Shown in pieces: positions 36,637-45,675 of a DNA stretch of 64,000 bases. The stretch's first letter is position 1, and each line of letters begins with the position of its first letter. The DNA comes from Paenibacillus lycopersici (GTDB lineage: Bacteria > Bacillota > Bacilli > Paenibacillales > Paenibacillaceae): contig NZ_CP048209.1 in assembly GCF_010119935.1 (NCBI RefSeq), forward strand, positions 540,001-604,000. The letters run 5' to 3'. The notes beneath the pieces were generated by a model that saw nothing but the letters and a program-made list of their open reading frames with translations, had not been told where the DNA came from and searched no databases. The translations under genes were made by a program, and so were the position numbers.

Positions 36637-37920
36637 ATGGAACAACAAGCCGTCAATAATAAAGCCGTCGTCGTCGGCGTGAATCTGAACGATCGTCCCG
36701 ATTTCGCCTACTCCATGGAAGAGCTGCGCAACCTTGCGGAAGCGTGCAATATCGAGGTCGTGGGCGAGCTGACGCAGAAGGCGGTCAAGATCACCGCCTC
36801 CCACTACCTGGGCACCGGCAAAGTCGAGGAGCTGAACGCCCTCGCGGAAGGGCTGGGCGCCCAGACGGTCATCTTCAACGACGAGCTGTCGCCGTCCCAG
36901 CTGCGCAACCTGGAAGGGGCGCTGCAGAAGAAGGTCATGGACCGGACGCTGCTCATTCTCGATATCTTCGCCGACCGCGCGCAGACGCACGAGGCGCAGC
37001 TGCAGGTCGAAGTCGCGCAGCTGCAATACATGCTCCCGCGGCTCGTCGGCCTGCGCGAATCGCTGGGCCGCCAAGGCGGCGGCTCCGGCATGAAGAACAA
37101 GGGCACGGGCGAGACGAAGCTGGAGCTCGACCGCCGCCGCATCGAAGAGCGGATCTCCGCGCTGCGCTCGGAGCTGGAGAAGCTCGTCGCGCGGCGCCAG
37201 GTGCAGCGCAAGCAGCGGCGGAAGACCGGCGTGCCCGTCGTCTGTCTCGTCGGCTATACCAATGCGGGCAAATCCAGCCTGATGAACGCGATTCTGGACC
37301 GCTTCATGCCGGACTCGAACAAACAGGTGCTGGCCAAAGACATGCTGTTCGCCACGCTGGAGACGTCGGTCCGCAGCATCGAGCTGCCCGATCACAAGTC
37401 GTTCCTGCTGACGGATACGGTCGGCTTCGTCAGCCAGCTGCCGCATCATCTCGTCAAAGCGTTCCGCTCGACGCTGGAGGAGGTCGCCGAGGCCGACCTG
37501 CTCGTTCAGGTCGTCGACTATTCCAACCTCGAGTACGAGCGGCTGATCGAAGTGACGAACGAGACGCTGAAGGCGCTCGGCGCGGACCATATCCCAATGG
37601 TGTACGCCTACAACAAGACCGACCTGACCGGCGAACGGTATCCGCGGATCGAGGGCCGCAAGATCTACCTCTCCGTCAAGGAAGAAGCGGGCGTGGAGGA
37701 GCTTGTCGAACAGATCAAAGAAAATATTTTCCACGATTATGTTCAATGTGACGTCATAATTCCGTTCGCGGAAGGCAGACTTGTCGCGTATTTTAATGAA
37801 AACGCGCATGTGCAGGCGACCGATTACGAGCCGAACGGCACCCGTCTGACGATGGAGTGCAAGCGGGCGGATTACGAGCGTTACAAGCATTTGTTCAGCG
37901 AACCGGCACCGGTGGAATAA
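36637..37920 (+). CDS. hflX: GTPase HflX
   Basis: 427 residues. The N-terminal HflX domain (about 1-110) has HYLGTGKVEEL and IFNDELSPSQLRNLE. A coiled coil with the glycine-rich GRQGGGSGMKNKGTGETKLE follows, then the G domain: P-loop GYTNAGKSS from G206, DTVGFVSQLPHHLVKAFRSTLEE (G3), NKTDL (G4). HflX splits stalled or damaged 70S ribosomes, and variants give resistance to macrolides and lincosamides. GAAGGAGGG ribosome-binding site. The leader peptide and terminator upstream point to induction by translation stress. Confidence 0.95.
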   Translation: MEQQAVNNKAVVVGVNLNDRPDFAYSMEELRNLAEACNIEVVGELTQKAVKITASHYLGTGKVEELNALAEGLGAQTVIFNDELSPSQLRNLEGALQKKVMDRTLLILDIFADRAQTHEAQLQVEVAQLQYMLPRLVGLRESLGRQGGGSGMKNKGTGETKLELDRRRIEERISALRSELEKLVARRQVQRKQRRKTGVPVVCLVGYTNAGKSSLMNAILDRFMPDSNKQVLAKDMLFATLETSVRSIELPDHKSFLLTDTVGFVSQLPHHLVKAFRSTLEEVAEADLLVQVVDYSNLEYERLIEVTNETLKALGADHIPMVYAYNKTDLTGERYPRIEGRKIYLSVKEEAGVEELVEQIKENIFHDYVQCDVIIPFAEGRLVAYFNENAHVQATDYEPNGTRLTMECKRADYERYKHLFSEPAPVE

Positions 37921-37950
37921 TCGCCGTTTCCCGTTCGCGGCGCTTCTCAG

Positions 37951-37996
37951 GGCGACACCTCCTCCGCTTGGCGGATCGGCGGTGTCGCCTTTCTTT
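37951..37996 (+). terminator. Terminator after hflX
   Basis: GGCGACACC/GGTGTCGCC outer stem, CCGC/GCGG inner stem, then TTTCTTT. Confidence 0.82.
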
Positions 37997-38062
37997 AGTG
38001 CGGCTGCGCGACAGGCGGTTCGGCCTCCCAGTCCGTGCCGCATGGGGGTTCCCGGACGCGGT

Positions 38063-38091
38063 TTGACAGTCGTTTGCGATAAAGGTAATGT
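38063..38091 (+). promoter_or_regulatory. Promoter of the mannoside operon
   Basis: TTGACA at 38063-38068, 17-bp spacer, TAATGT at 38086-38091. A strong sigma-A match 37 bp before the GH125 start. Confidence 0.75.
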
Positions 38092-38128
38092 CAGTTATGG
38101 ATAAGAAAGAGAGAGAGGAAACCATACC

Positions 38129-39454
38129 ATGGAACAATTCAGATTACCGAAAATCGATATGCCGGCGCTGCCGCTGCCGCAGGCCGTTCAAGACGTTCTG
38201 GCCGAGGCGGAGCAGAGACTGGCGCACCGGCCGAAACTGCTTCGATTGTTTAAGAACTGTTTCCCGAACACGCTGGAGACGACGACCAAGCTGCTCGATA
38301 ACGGCACGACGTTCGTCATTACGGGAGATATCCCCGCGATGTGGCTGCGCGACTCCGTCGAGCAAGTGATGCATTACGTGCCGTTCGCCAAGAACGACGC
38401 CGATCTGCAGCGCATCATCAGCGGGCTGATCAAGCTCCATATGCGCAATATCGTCATCGATCCGTACGCGAACGCGTTCAATGAAGTGGCGAACGATTGG
38501 CACTGGAACACCGACGACAAGACCGATATGTCGCCGTGGGTATGGGAACGCAAATTCGAGCTGGACTCCATCTGCTTCTCGATGCGTCTGGCTTTTGCTT
38601 ACTGGAAAGAAACCGGCCGCGCGGACATCTTCGACGCGGATTTCAAGGTGGCGATGCGCGCCGCGGTCGATCTGTGGAAACGCGAGCAGTTCCACTTCGA
38701 GCGCTCGCCGTACCGCTTCGAGCGGGATAACGGCATCATGCACGACACGCTGCAGAACGAAGGCCGCGGCATGCCGGTCAACTACACGGGCATGGTCTGG
38801 TCGGGCTTCCGTCCGAGCGACGACGCGTGCGACTTCCACTACAACATTCCGGACAACATGTTCGCCGTCGTGACCCTTCGCCAAATGCGGGAAATCGCGG
38901 AGTTCGTCTTCCGCGACCTGTCGTTCGAGCAGGAGATGGCGAAGCTGGAGCGGGAGATCGACTACGGCATCAAGCTGTACGGCATCTACCGGCATCCGGA
39001 ATTCGGTCCGATCTATGCGTACGAGACCGACGGCTTCGGCAATCACTGCCTGATGGACGACGCGGGAACGCCGGGCTTGATGTCGATTACGTACCTCGGC
39101 TATACGGACGCGAGCGATCCGATCTACCAGAACACGCGCCGCTTCGCCCTGAGCCAAGAAAATCCGTTCTACTATGAAGGCAAAGCCGCGCGCGGCATCG
39201 GCAGCCCGCACACGCCTCCGGGCTACGTCTGGCATATGGCGCTGTCCATGCAAGGGCTGACGGCGACGACGGACGAGGAGAAGCTCGAGATGATCGCGAT
39301 GCTCGAAGCGACGGACGCGGATACCGGCTACATGCACGAAGGCTTCCACTCCGACGACCCGGCCGTGTTCACGCGCAAGTGGTTCGCGTGGTCCAACAGC
39401 TTGTTCTCGCAGCTGGTCTATAAAGCGATGAAGGCGGGACTTCTCGATGGGTAA
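38129..39454 (+). CDS. GH125 exo-alpha-1,6-mannosidase
   Basis: 441 residues, full length for GH125. An (alpha/alpha)6 barrel with family sequences GDIPAMWLRDSVEQVMHY, DPYANAFNE and GMVWSGFRPSDDACDFHYNIPDNMFAV; acidic residues in these are the likely catalytic acid and base. GH125 enzymes are inverting, metal-independent and cut alpha-1,6-mannose from non-reducing ends. No signal peptide, so it acts on imported oligosaccharides. First gene of an operon with a GH-A enzyme (8-bp overlap) and a GH38 mannosidase. Confidence 0.92.
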   Translation: MEQFRLPKIDMPALPLPQAVQDVLAEAEQRLAHRPKLLRLFKNCFPNTLETTTKLLDNGTTFVITGDIPAMWLRDSVEQVMHYVPFAKNDADLQRIISGLIKLHMRNIVIDPYANAFNEVANDWHWNTDDKTDMSPWVWERKFELDSICFSMRLAFAYWKETGRADIFDADFKVAMRAAVDLWKREQFHFERSPYRFERDNGIMHDTLQNEGRGMPVNYTGMVWSGFRPSDDACDFHYNIPDNMFAVVTLRQMREIAEFVFRDLSFEQEMAKLEREIDYGIKLYGIYRHPEFGPIYAYETDGFGNHCLMDDAGTPGLMSITYLGYTDASDPIYQNTRRFALSQENPFYYEGKAARGIGSPHTPPGYVWHMALSMQGLTATTDEEKLEMIAMLEATDADTGYMHEGFHSDDPAVFTRKWFAWSNSLFSQLVYKAMKAGLLDG

Positions 39455-42400
39455 TGAGACGACAACGACCCCAACGATTATTTTGTTCGACAGCGCGTTT
39501 CCCGGCGCTCCGGCCGTTTCGGCGGCGGAGCTGGGACAACTGCGCGAAATCGGCGCCGTATGCGGCGCCGAGGAGCTGGCAGGCCGCCTGGATGCGGCGG
39601 ACGGCGGCGTATTCATGACGCTGCATGCGCCGTATTTCCCGAGCGCGGCATGGGATTCGCTGCTCGCGTTCCTAAAGCGCGGCGGCGGCTTGATCAGCGC
39701 TGGCGGGGCGCCGTTCCGCCGTCCGGTGCGGCAGGAAGCCGGCGCATGGACGATCGAGCCCGAGCAGACGGCGTATCATCGCCAGCTGCGCATCCACGAG
39801 ATGCTGCCGGTACAGGCCGCGCCGGCGACGGCGCTCGCGGCGTTGGACGAGATTCCGCTGTTCCAGGGACGGGAAGCGCTGCTTCCGGTCTCGGATACGT
39901 GGAACCTCGTGCCGCATGTGACCAAATCGAGCGACCTGCCGCATCAGATGGGCTCGGCCGGTCCGATGGACGCGCATATCTACCCGCTGCTGAAAGGCGT
40001 ATCGGCCGAAGGCCGCGAGGTTGCGGCGCCGGCCGTGCTGTGGGAGAACACGAAGGGCGATTTCGCCGGCGGACGCTGGCTGTTCGTCAACCAGCCGCTC
40101 GGCGCGGATTTCTTCGCGCGCGGCGGCGCAGCCGCCCTGCGCGAGTGGGCGGCGTTCTGCGCGGCAGGCGTGACGGAGCTGTGGCTCAAGCCGAGCTACG
40201 CCTCGTATGAGCCGCACGAGCGTCCGCTTCTGACGCTGCAGGCGCAGAAGCTGGGCCGCAGCGGCGAGCGCGTCGGCGGAGAGGCGACGCGCTGGACGTT
40301 CTCGATCGAAGCGAGCCGCCGGGACGACGCGGCCGTCGTGTTCCGCTGCGAGCATGAAGCGTCGGTCGGCGCGCCGATCGAGCTGATGCGCATTCCGATG
40401 CCGATCGAGCTGGAGCCGGGCTATTACGTCGTCGCTTGCACCGCGAGATCGGCGGCCGGCGAGACCCGCCTGCTGCGCCAAGGCTTCTGGTGCGCGGACG
40501 AGGAGCTGCTCCGCACGGGCGGCATGCTGACGCGCGGACGCGACTATTTCGAGAAGGACGGCCGGCCGATGCCGGTCGTCGGCATGACGTACATGACCTC
40601 GGACGTCGCGCGCAAGTTCCTGTTCCTGCCGAACGTATCGGTATGGGACCGCGACATGGCGCAGATGCGCAAGGCCGGCATCAACTGGATTCGTACGGGC
40701 GTATGGACGGCGTACCGCAACATCATGCAGGTGGACGGCCATGCCTCCGAGGAAGTGCTGCGCTCGATCGACGCGTTCTTCATGACCGCGAAGAAGCACG
40801 GGCTGCAGGTGACGTTCACGTTCTTCTCCTTCACGCCGGAGACGTGGGAAGGCGTCAATCCGTATCTCGATCCGCGCAGCGTGGAAGCGCAGAAGCGGTT
40901 CATCCGCTCCATCGTCAGCCGTCACGCGGGGACGACGAACGTCGATTGGGATTTGATCAACGAGCCGTCGATGTTCGATCCGCCGCGCATCTTCTCCGAC
41001 GGCCCGCGCTCGAGCCGCGATCGTTTCGAGCGCGAGGCGTATGCGGCGTGGCTGGCGAAGCGCCACGGCGACATCGAGCTGCTGCGCGAGCGCTGGGGCA
41101 TGACGCCGGGCGAGCTGCCGGATTTCGCGTCGGCCTCGATTCCCGAGCCGGAGGACATCAACTTCGACGTGCAGGACATGCATCAAGGCAAGCGCGGCAC
41201 GCGCTGGCTCGACTACGTGCTGTTCTCGATGGACATGCATAACCGCTGGGCGAGCGAGCTCGTTAACGCCATTAAGGAAGGCAATCCGGGGCAGCTCGTC
41301 ACGGTCGGCCAGGACGAGGGGCTCGGCGCGCAGCGTCCGTCGCCGTTCTTCTACGGCGAAGCGGTGGACTATACGACCGTCCATTCGTGGTGGCTGAACG
41401 ACCATCTGCTGTGGGACGGGATTTTCGCCAAGACGGCGGACAAGCCGAACGTCATTCAGGAGACGGGCATCATGTACGTGGAGACGCCGGCCGGCTTCGC
41501 GAAGCGCTCCGAGGAAGAGCTGCGCGCGATGCTGGAGCGCAAGTACGCGTACGCGTTCTCGACCGGCGGCGCCGGCGCGGTGCAGTGGATCTGGAACACG
41601 AACTTCTATATGGACAACGCGAACGAGTCGCATATCGGCGCGCTGCGCGCCGACGGAACGGAGAAGCCGGAGGCGGACGTTTCTTACCGTTTCGGCAGCT
41701 TCATGGAACAGATTCGCGACCTGTTCCGGGAACGCGAGCTGGAGGACGTGGCCGTCGTATTCCCGTACTCCAACGATTTCTCGAACCGCAAGCTGGCGTT
41801 CGACGCGACGACGCGGCTGACGCGTATTCTGGGCTACGAGCTGAAGGTGCCGTTCCGCGGCGTGTCGGAATACCATCTGGACGTGCTGGACGCGGCGCCG
41901 GCGAAGCTGATCATCGTGCCGTCCGCGCATAACTTCGCCGACGAGGCGTTCGCGCAGCTGCTCGACATCGTCGGCCGGACGGGCGCGACGCTCCTGTTCA
42001 CGGGGCCGCTCGGACTCGATGCGTATTGGCGCTCGGCGGACCGGCTTGCGGATGCGTTCGGCAAGCGGGTGCTGGGCAACGTCGTCCGCGAAGAACGGAT
42101 GGCGCTCGGCGGGCAAGCCTATCCGGTTTCATACGGGCAGCGCAGAATCGCCCAATTGGCCAAAGAAGCCGTCCGCGAAGACGGTGCGGCCGCCGTGTCG
42201 GCGGACCGGGTGTTGGAGACGGCCTGCGGAAGCGGCCGATTGATCTGGTGCCCGCTGCCTGTCGAGCTGAACGAACGCGTCGAGCCGGTTGCGGCGCTCT
42301 ACAAGCATGCGCTCGAGGCGGCCGGCTACCAGGCCGACATGACGTGGCTTCAAGGCGGCGACTTGCCTGGCGTCTATGGACGGCGCTTGCGTTTCCGGGA

Positions 42401-42602
42401 CGGCGAGCTGTTCGTCTTCGTATCCGAGTATGCGTTCGACGCGGAGATCGAGGTTCGTTCGGCTACGACCGGGGCGTCGTATGCGTTCACGCTGGAGCGG
42501 GAGCGGGCAGTGCTGTTCGCCGTCGACCGCGAGGGCCGCGTTACGGCGGTATATCGTCCGGACGAAGTGAACGTACGGGCGACGCCGGCAGGACGCGCAT
42601 AG
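39447..42602 (+). CDS. Large clan GH-A glycoside hydrolase, family uncertain
   Basis: 1051 residues, no signal peptide. An N-terminal glutamine-amidotransferase-like/beta-rich part (1-360) precedes a TIM barrel (about 380-760). WDLINEPSMF provides the acid/base Glu, and VIQETGIMYVE the nucleophile Glu, on strands 4 and 7 of the GH-A pattern. A flavodoxin-like beta-galactosidase trimerisation-type domain follows (about 765-900), then a small beta domain. Overall it resembles GH42 or related large families. Lying between alpha-mannosidases, beta-mannoside or beta-galactoside cleavage of glycan cores is plausible. AAGGCGGGA site before ATG. Confidence 0.8.
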   Translation: MGNETTTTPTIILFDSAFPGAPAVSAAELGQLREIGAVCGAEELAGRLDAADGGVFMTLHAPYFPSAAWDSLLAFLKRGGGLISAGGAPFRRPVRQEAGAWTIEPEQTAYHRQLRIHEMLPVQAAPATALAALDEIPLFQGREALLPVSDTWNLVPHVTKSSDLPHQMGSAGPMDAHIYPLLKGVSAEGREVAAPAVLWENTKGDFAGGRWLFVNQPLGADFFARGGAAALREWAAFCAAGVTELWLKPSYASYEPHERPLLTLQAQKLGRSGERVGGEATRWTFSIEASRRDDAAVVFRCEHEASVGAPIELMRIPMPIELEPGYYVVACTARSAAGETRLLRQGFWCADEELLRTGGMLTRGRDYFEKDGRPMPVVGMTYMTSDVARKFLFLPNVSVWDRDMAQMRKAGINWIRTGVWTAYRNIMQVDGHASEEVLRSIDAFFMTAKKHGLQVTFTFFSFTPETWEGVNPYLDPRSVEAQKRFIRSIVSRHAGTTNVDWDLINEPSMFDPPRIFSDGPRSSRDRFEREAYAAWLAKRHGDIELLRERWGMTPGELPDFASASIPEPEDINFDVQDMHQGKRGTRWLDYVLFSMDMHNRWASELVNAIKEGNPGQLVTVGQDEGLGAQRPSPFFYGEAVDYTTVHSWWLNDHLLWDGIFAKTADKPNVIQETGIMYVETPAGFAKRSEEELRAMLERKYAYAFSTGGAGAVQWIWNTNFYMDNANESHIGALRADGTEKPEADVSYRFGSFMEQIRDLFRERELEDVAVVFPYSNDFSNRKLAFDATTRLTRILGYELKVPFRGVSEYHLDVLDAAPAKLIIVPSAHNFADEAFAQLLDIVGRTGATLLFTGPLGLDAYWRSADRLADAFGKRVLGNVVREERMALGGQAYPVSYGQRRIAQLAKEAVREDGAAAVSADRVLETACGSGRLIWCPLPVELNERVEPVAALYKHALEAAGYQADMTWLQGGDLPGVYGRRLRFRDGELFVFVSEYAFDAEIEVRSATTGASYAFTLERERAVLFAVDREGRVTAVYRPDEVNVRATPAGRA

Positions 42603-42667
42603 GAGCAGGAGTTCGGAGCAGAGGATTATGGATCAGGAGACGTAAGATTAGGGAGGAGACGTTCACG

Positions 42668-45430
42668 ATGGCAAATGCGGATAACAAAAGAACGACGGCG
42701 CATATCATCTCACATACCCACTGGGACCGCGAATGGTATCTGCCTTACGAGAAGCACCATGTCCGGCTGATCGCCCTCATGGATTCGCTGATGGACACGC
42801 TGGAGAAGGATACGGAATACCGCAGCTTCCATCTCGACGGCCAGACGATCATTATCGAGGATTACTTGCAGGTGCGTCCCGAGCAGCGGGAGCGGCTGGA
42901 GAAATGGATCCGCGAGGGCCGGATTCTCATCGGACCGTGGTACGTGCTGCAGGATGCGTTCCTGACGAGCAGCGAGGCGAACGTGCGCAACTTGCAAATC
43001 GGGCATAAGGACGCCGCGCCGTACAATACGATCACGAAGGTCGGCTACTTCCCGGACACGTTCGGCAACATCGGCCAGGCGCCGCAGCTCATGCTGCAGG
43101 CGGGCATCGACAACGCGGTGTTCGGCCGCGGGGTCAAGCCGACGGGCTTCAACAACGAGGTTTCCGATGCGGCCTACGAATCGTCGTTCTCGGAGCTGAT
43201 CTGGGAAGGACCGGACGGCTCGCGCGTGCTCGGCATTCTGTTCGCGAACTGGTACAGCAACGGCAACGAAGTGCCGGCGGACGAAGCGGAAGCGCGGGAA
43301 TATTGGGAGCGCAAGCTGGCCGACGCCGGCAAATACGCCTCCACGGGCCAGCTGCTGTTCATGAACGGCTGCGACCACCAGCCGATCCAGACGGATTTGC
43401 CGGAAGCGATCCGCACGGCTCGCAAGCTGTTCCCGGACACGGACTTCGTGCACTCCAACTTCACGGACTACCTGGCGGCGCTCCGGTCGTCGCTGGACAC
43501 CGACCTGTCGGTCGTGCGCGGCGAGCTGCGCAGCCAGCGGACGGACGGCTGGTCTACGCTCGTGAACACGGCGTCCGCGCGCGTATACCTGAAGCAGATG
43601 AACCAGGCCGGGCAGACGATCCTCGAGAAGGTCGCCGAGCCGCTGGCCGCCTTCGCGCATGCGGCGGGCCTAGCTTCCTACCCGCATCACCTGCTGACCT
43701 ACGCCTGGAAAACGCTCATGCAGAACCATCCGCATGACAGCATCTGCGGCTGCAGCGTCGACGAAGTGCACCGCGAGATGGTTACGCGGTTCGACAAGAG
43801 CCGCCACGTCGCGGAAACGATCGTCGACGACAGCAAGCATGCGCTTGCAGGGGCCGTCGATACGAGCGTGTTCGAGCGCTTCGGCCAGGACGCGCTGCCG
43901 ATCGTCGTCTTCAACACGACGGGCTGGGCGAAGAGCGCCGTCGTCGACGTCGAGCTGGACGTCGCGCGCGTATATTTCCGTGACGGCATCGGCTTCAACG
44001 AAATGACGCGCATGATGAAGGCGGTCGACGTTACCGGCCGCACGCTCGTGGACGCGGACGGCAATGCCGTTGCGTATACGATGGAGGACCTCGGTCTGCA
44101 GTTCGGCTACGACCTGCCGGACGACAAGTTCCGCCAGCCGTATTGGGCGCGCCGCGTAAGACTGACGTTCGAAGCGTCCGTTGCGCCGGCGATCGGCCTG
44201 CATGCGTACGCGTGGGTGCTCGGAGCGGCTGGCGCCGCTGCGGAAGCGTCGCTCGTGAACGGCCCGCGCTCGATGGGCAACGCGAAGCTGAACGTCGAGA
44301 TTGCCGAGGACGGCACATTGACGGTGAAGGATCTGGCGAGCGGCCGGACGTACTCCGATCTGCTGATTTACGAAGACACCGGCGACATCGGCAACGAGTA
44401 CATGTACAAGCAGCCGGACAACGAACCGGCGCTGACGACCAAAGGGCTGGCGGCCGAAATCCGCCTGATCGAAGACAACGCGTACCGCGCGTCGTTCGAG
44501 ATCGTGCACCGCTGGTCGATCCCGGCATCGGCCGACGAGCTGTTCGAGCAGGAGAAGCAGGAAGCCGTCTATTATCCGTACCGGAAAGCGGGCCGTTCGA
44601 AAGAAATGGTGCCGTTCACGATCCGTACCGTCGTCAGCCTGGAACGCTCCGGCCGCGGCGTCGGCATCCGTACGACATTCGACAACCAGGCGAAGGATCA
44701 CCGCGTGCGCGCGCTGTTCCCGACCGACTTGACCGCGTCCGTTCACCGCGCCGACGCGATCTTCGAAGTGGCGGTCCGCAGCAACGAACCGGCCGCCGAG
44801 TGGGAGAACCCGAGCAACACGCAGCATCAGCAAGCGTTCGCCGACGTCAGCGACGGCGCGAACGGGCTTACGATCGCCAACAAAGGGCTGAACGAGTACG
44901 AAGTGCTGCGCGACGGCCGCAATACGATCGCCGTTACGCTGCTTCGCGCCTGCGCGGAGCTCGGCGACTGGGGCGTCTTCCCGACGCCGGAAGCGCAGTG
45001 CCTCGGCGAGCACGCGGCCGAGCTGCTCATTGTGCCGCATCAAGGCGACGGCGCCGCCAACGGCGCGTTCGCGGAGGCGTATCAGTATCAGACGCCGCTG
45101 ACGACCGTCCAGACCGGCGTTCACGCCGGGACGCTCGCGCCGACGCATGTCTTCCTGGCTTGGGAAGGCGAGGGCATCGCCTTCTCGTCGGCCAAGATCG
45201 CGGATGCGACGGGCGATCTCATGCTGCGCTGGTTCAACCTGCAGCCGGCAGCGGCCGAGCTGAACGCGCAGCCGAACGTTGACGCGGCCGGCGCCGTGTA
45301 CAAGAGCGACGTGCTCGAGCGCACCGTCGAGCGCATCGCGGCCGAAGGCGGGAACGCCGCGTTCGCGGCGGAGCTGGGACCGTGCGAGATTTTCACGGCG
45401 GGCATCGCCATCGCGCAGTCGAATAAATAG
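42668..45430 (+). CDS. GH38 alpha-mannosidase
   Basis: 920 residues. The N-terminal (beta/alpha)7 domain has HTHWDREWYLP (zinc ligands H18 and D20), GWYFPDTFGN-like VGYFPDTFGNIGQ (nucleophile Asp), GCDHQPIQTDL, and HDSICGCSVDEVH (last zinc-ligand region). A helical bundle and large beta-sandwich domains follow. Retaining, zinc-dependent removal of alpha-mannose, cytoplasmic. The frame is open back to 42026 but overlaps the previous gene; ATG 42668 has GGGAGGAG 9 nt upstream. Confidence 0.93.
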   Translation: MANADNKRTTAHIISHTHWDREWYLPYEKHHVRLIALMDSLMDTLEKDTEYRSFHLDGQTIIIEDYLQVRPEQRERLEKWIREGRILIGPWYVLQDAFLTSSEANVRNLQIGHKDAAPYNTITKVGYFPDTFGNIGQAPQLMLQAGIDNAVFGRGVKPTGFNNEVSDAAYESSFSELIWEGPDGSRVLGILFANWYSNGNEVPADEAEAREYWERKLADAGKYASTGQLLFMNGCDHQPIQTDLPEAIRTARKLFPDTDFVHSNFTDYLAALRSSLDTDLSVVRGELRSQRTDGWSTLVNTASARVYLKQMNQAGQTILEKVAEPLAAFAHAAGLASYPHHLLTYAWKTLMQNHPHDSICGCSVDEVHREMVTRFDKSRHVAETIVDDSKHALAGAVDTSVFERFGQDALPIVVFNTTGWAKSAVVDVELDVARVYFRDGIGFNEMTRMMKAVDVTGRTLVDADGNAVAYTMEDLGLQFGYDLPDDKFRQPYWARRVRLTFEASVAPAIGLHAYAWVLGAAGAAAEASLVNGPRSMGNAKLNVEIAEDGTLTVKDLASGRTYSDLLIYEDTGDIGNEYMYKQPDNEPALTTKGLAAEIRLIEDNAYRASFEIVHRWSIPASADELFEQEKQEAVYYPYRKAGRSKEMVPFTIRTVVSLERSGRGVGIRTTFDNQAKDHRVRALFPTDLTASVHRADAIFEVAVRSNEPAAEWENPSNTQHQQAFADVSDGANGLTIANKGLNEYEVLRDGRNTIAVTLLRACAELGDWGVFPTPEAQCLGEHAAELLIVPHQGDGAANGAFAEAYQYQTPLTTVQTGVHAGTLAPTHVFLAWEGEGIAFSSAKIADATGDLMLRWFNLQPAAAELNAQPNVDAAGAVYKSDVLERTVERIAAEGGNAAFAAELGPCEIFTAGIAIAQSNK

Positions 45431-45438
45431 CATGAAGG

Positions 45439-45484
45439 TCATATAAAAGATGGGTCGGCTGCCGCCGGCCCATCTTTTATATAT
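45439..45484 (+). terminator. Terminator of the mannoside operon
   Basis: Long stem ATATAAAAGATGGG-CGGC with GCCG-CCCATCTTTTATAT, 9 bp after the GH38 stop. Confidence 0.88.
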
Positions 45485-45675
45485 GATAACGGGGTTCAGA
45501 CGCGCGAAGTAATGCTGCATCCTTCTGGAAATACTAGCACTCTGATGCGCATCGTATTGTATCGTACCGAACGGTTCGATTGACGCGCCCCGGCTGCACC
45601 GCTGACTTCCGATAGGCTGCACTACATACGAAAACCTGCTTACACATACATATCGATGAAAGGGGGAACGCGCAG

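Noticed and set aside
42026..42667. Long N-terminal extension of the GH38 frame
   Set aside because: It overlaps the GH-A gene for nearly 600 bp and is compositionally a shadow; a strong ribosome-binding site marks ATG 42668.
39672..45622. Antisense frames of 814 and 650 residues opposite the mannoside operon
   Set aside because: Mirror frames of the GH-A and GH38 genes; no ribosome-binding sites, no domains.
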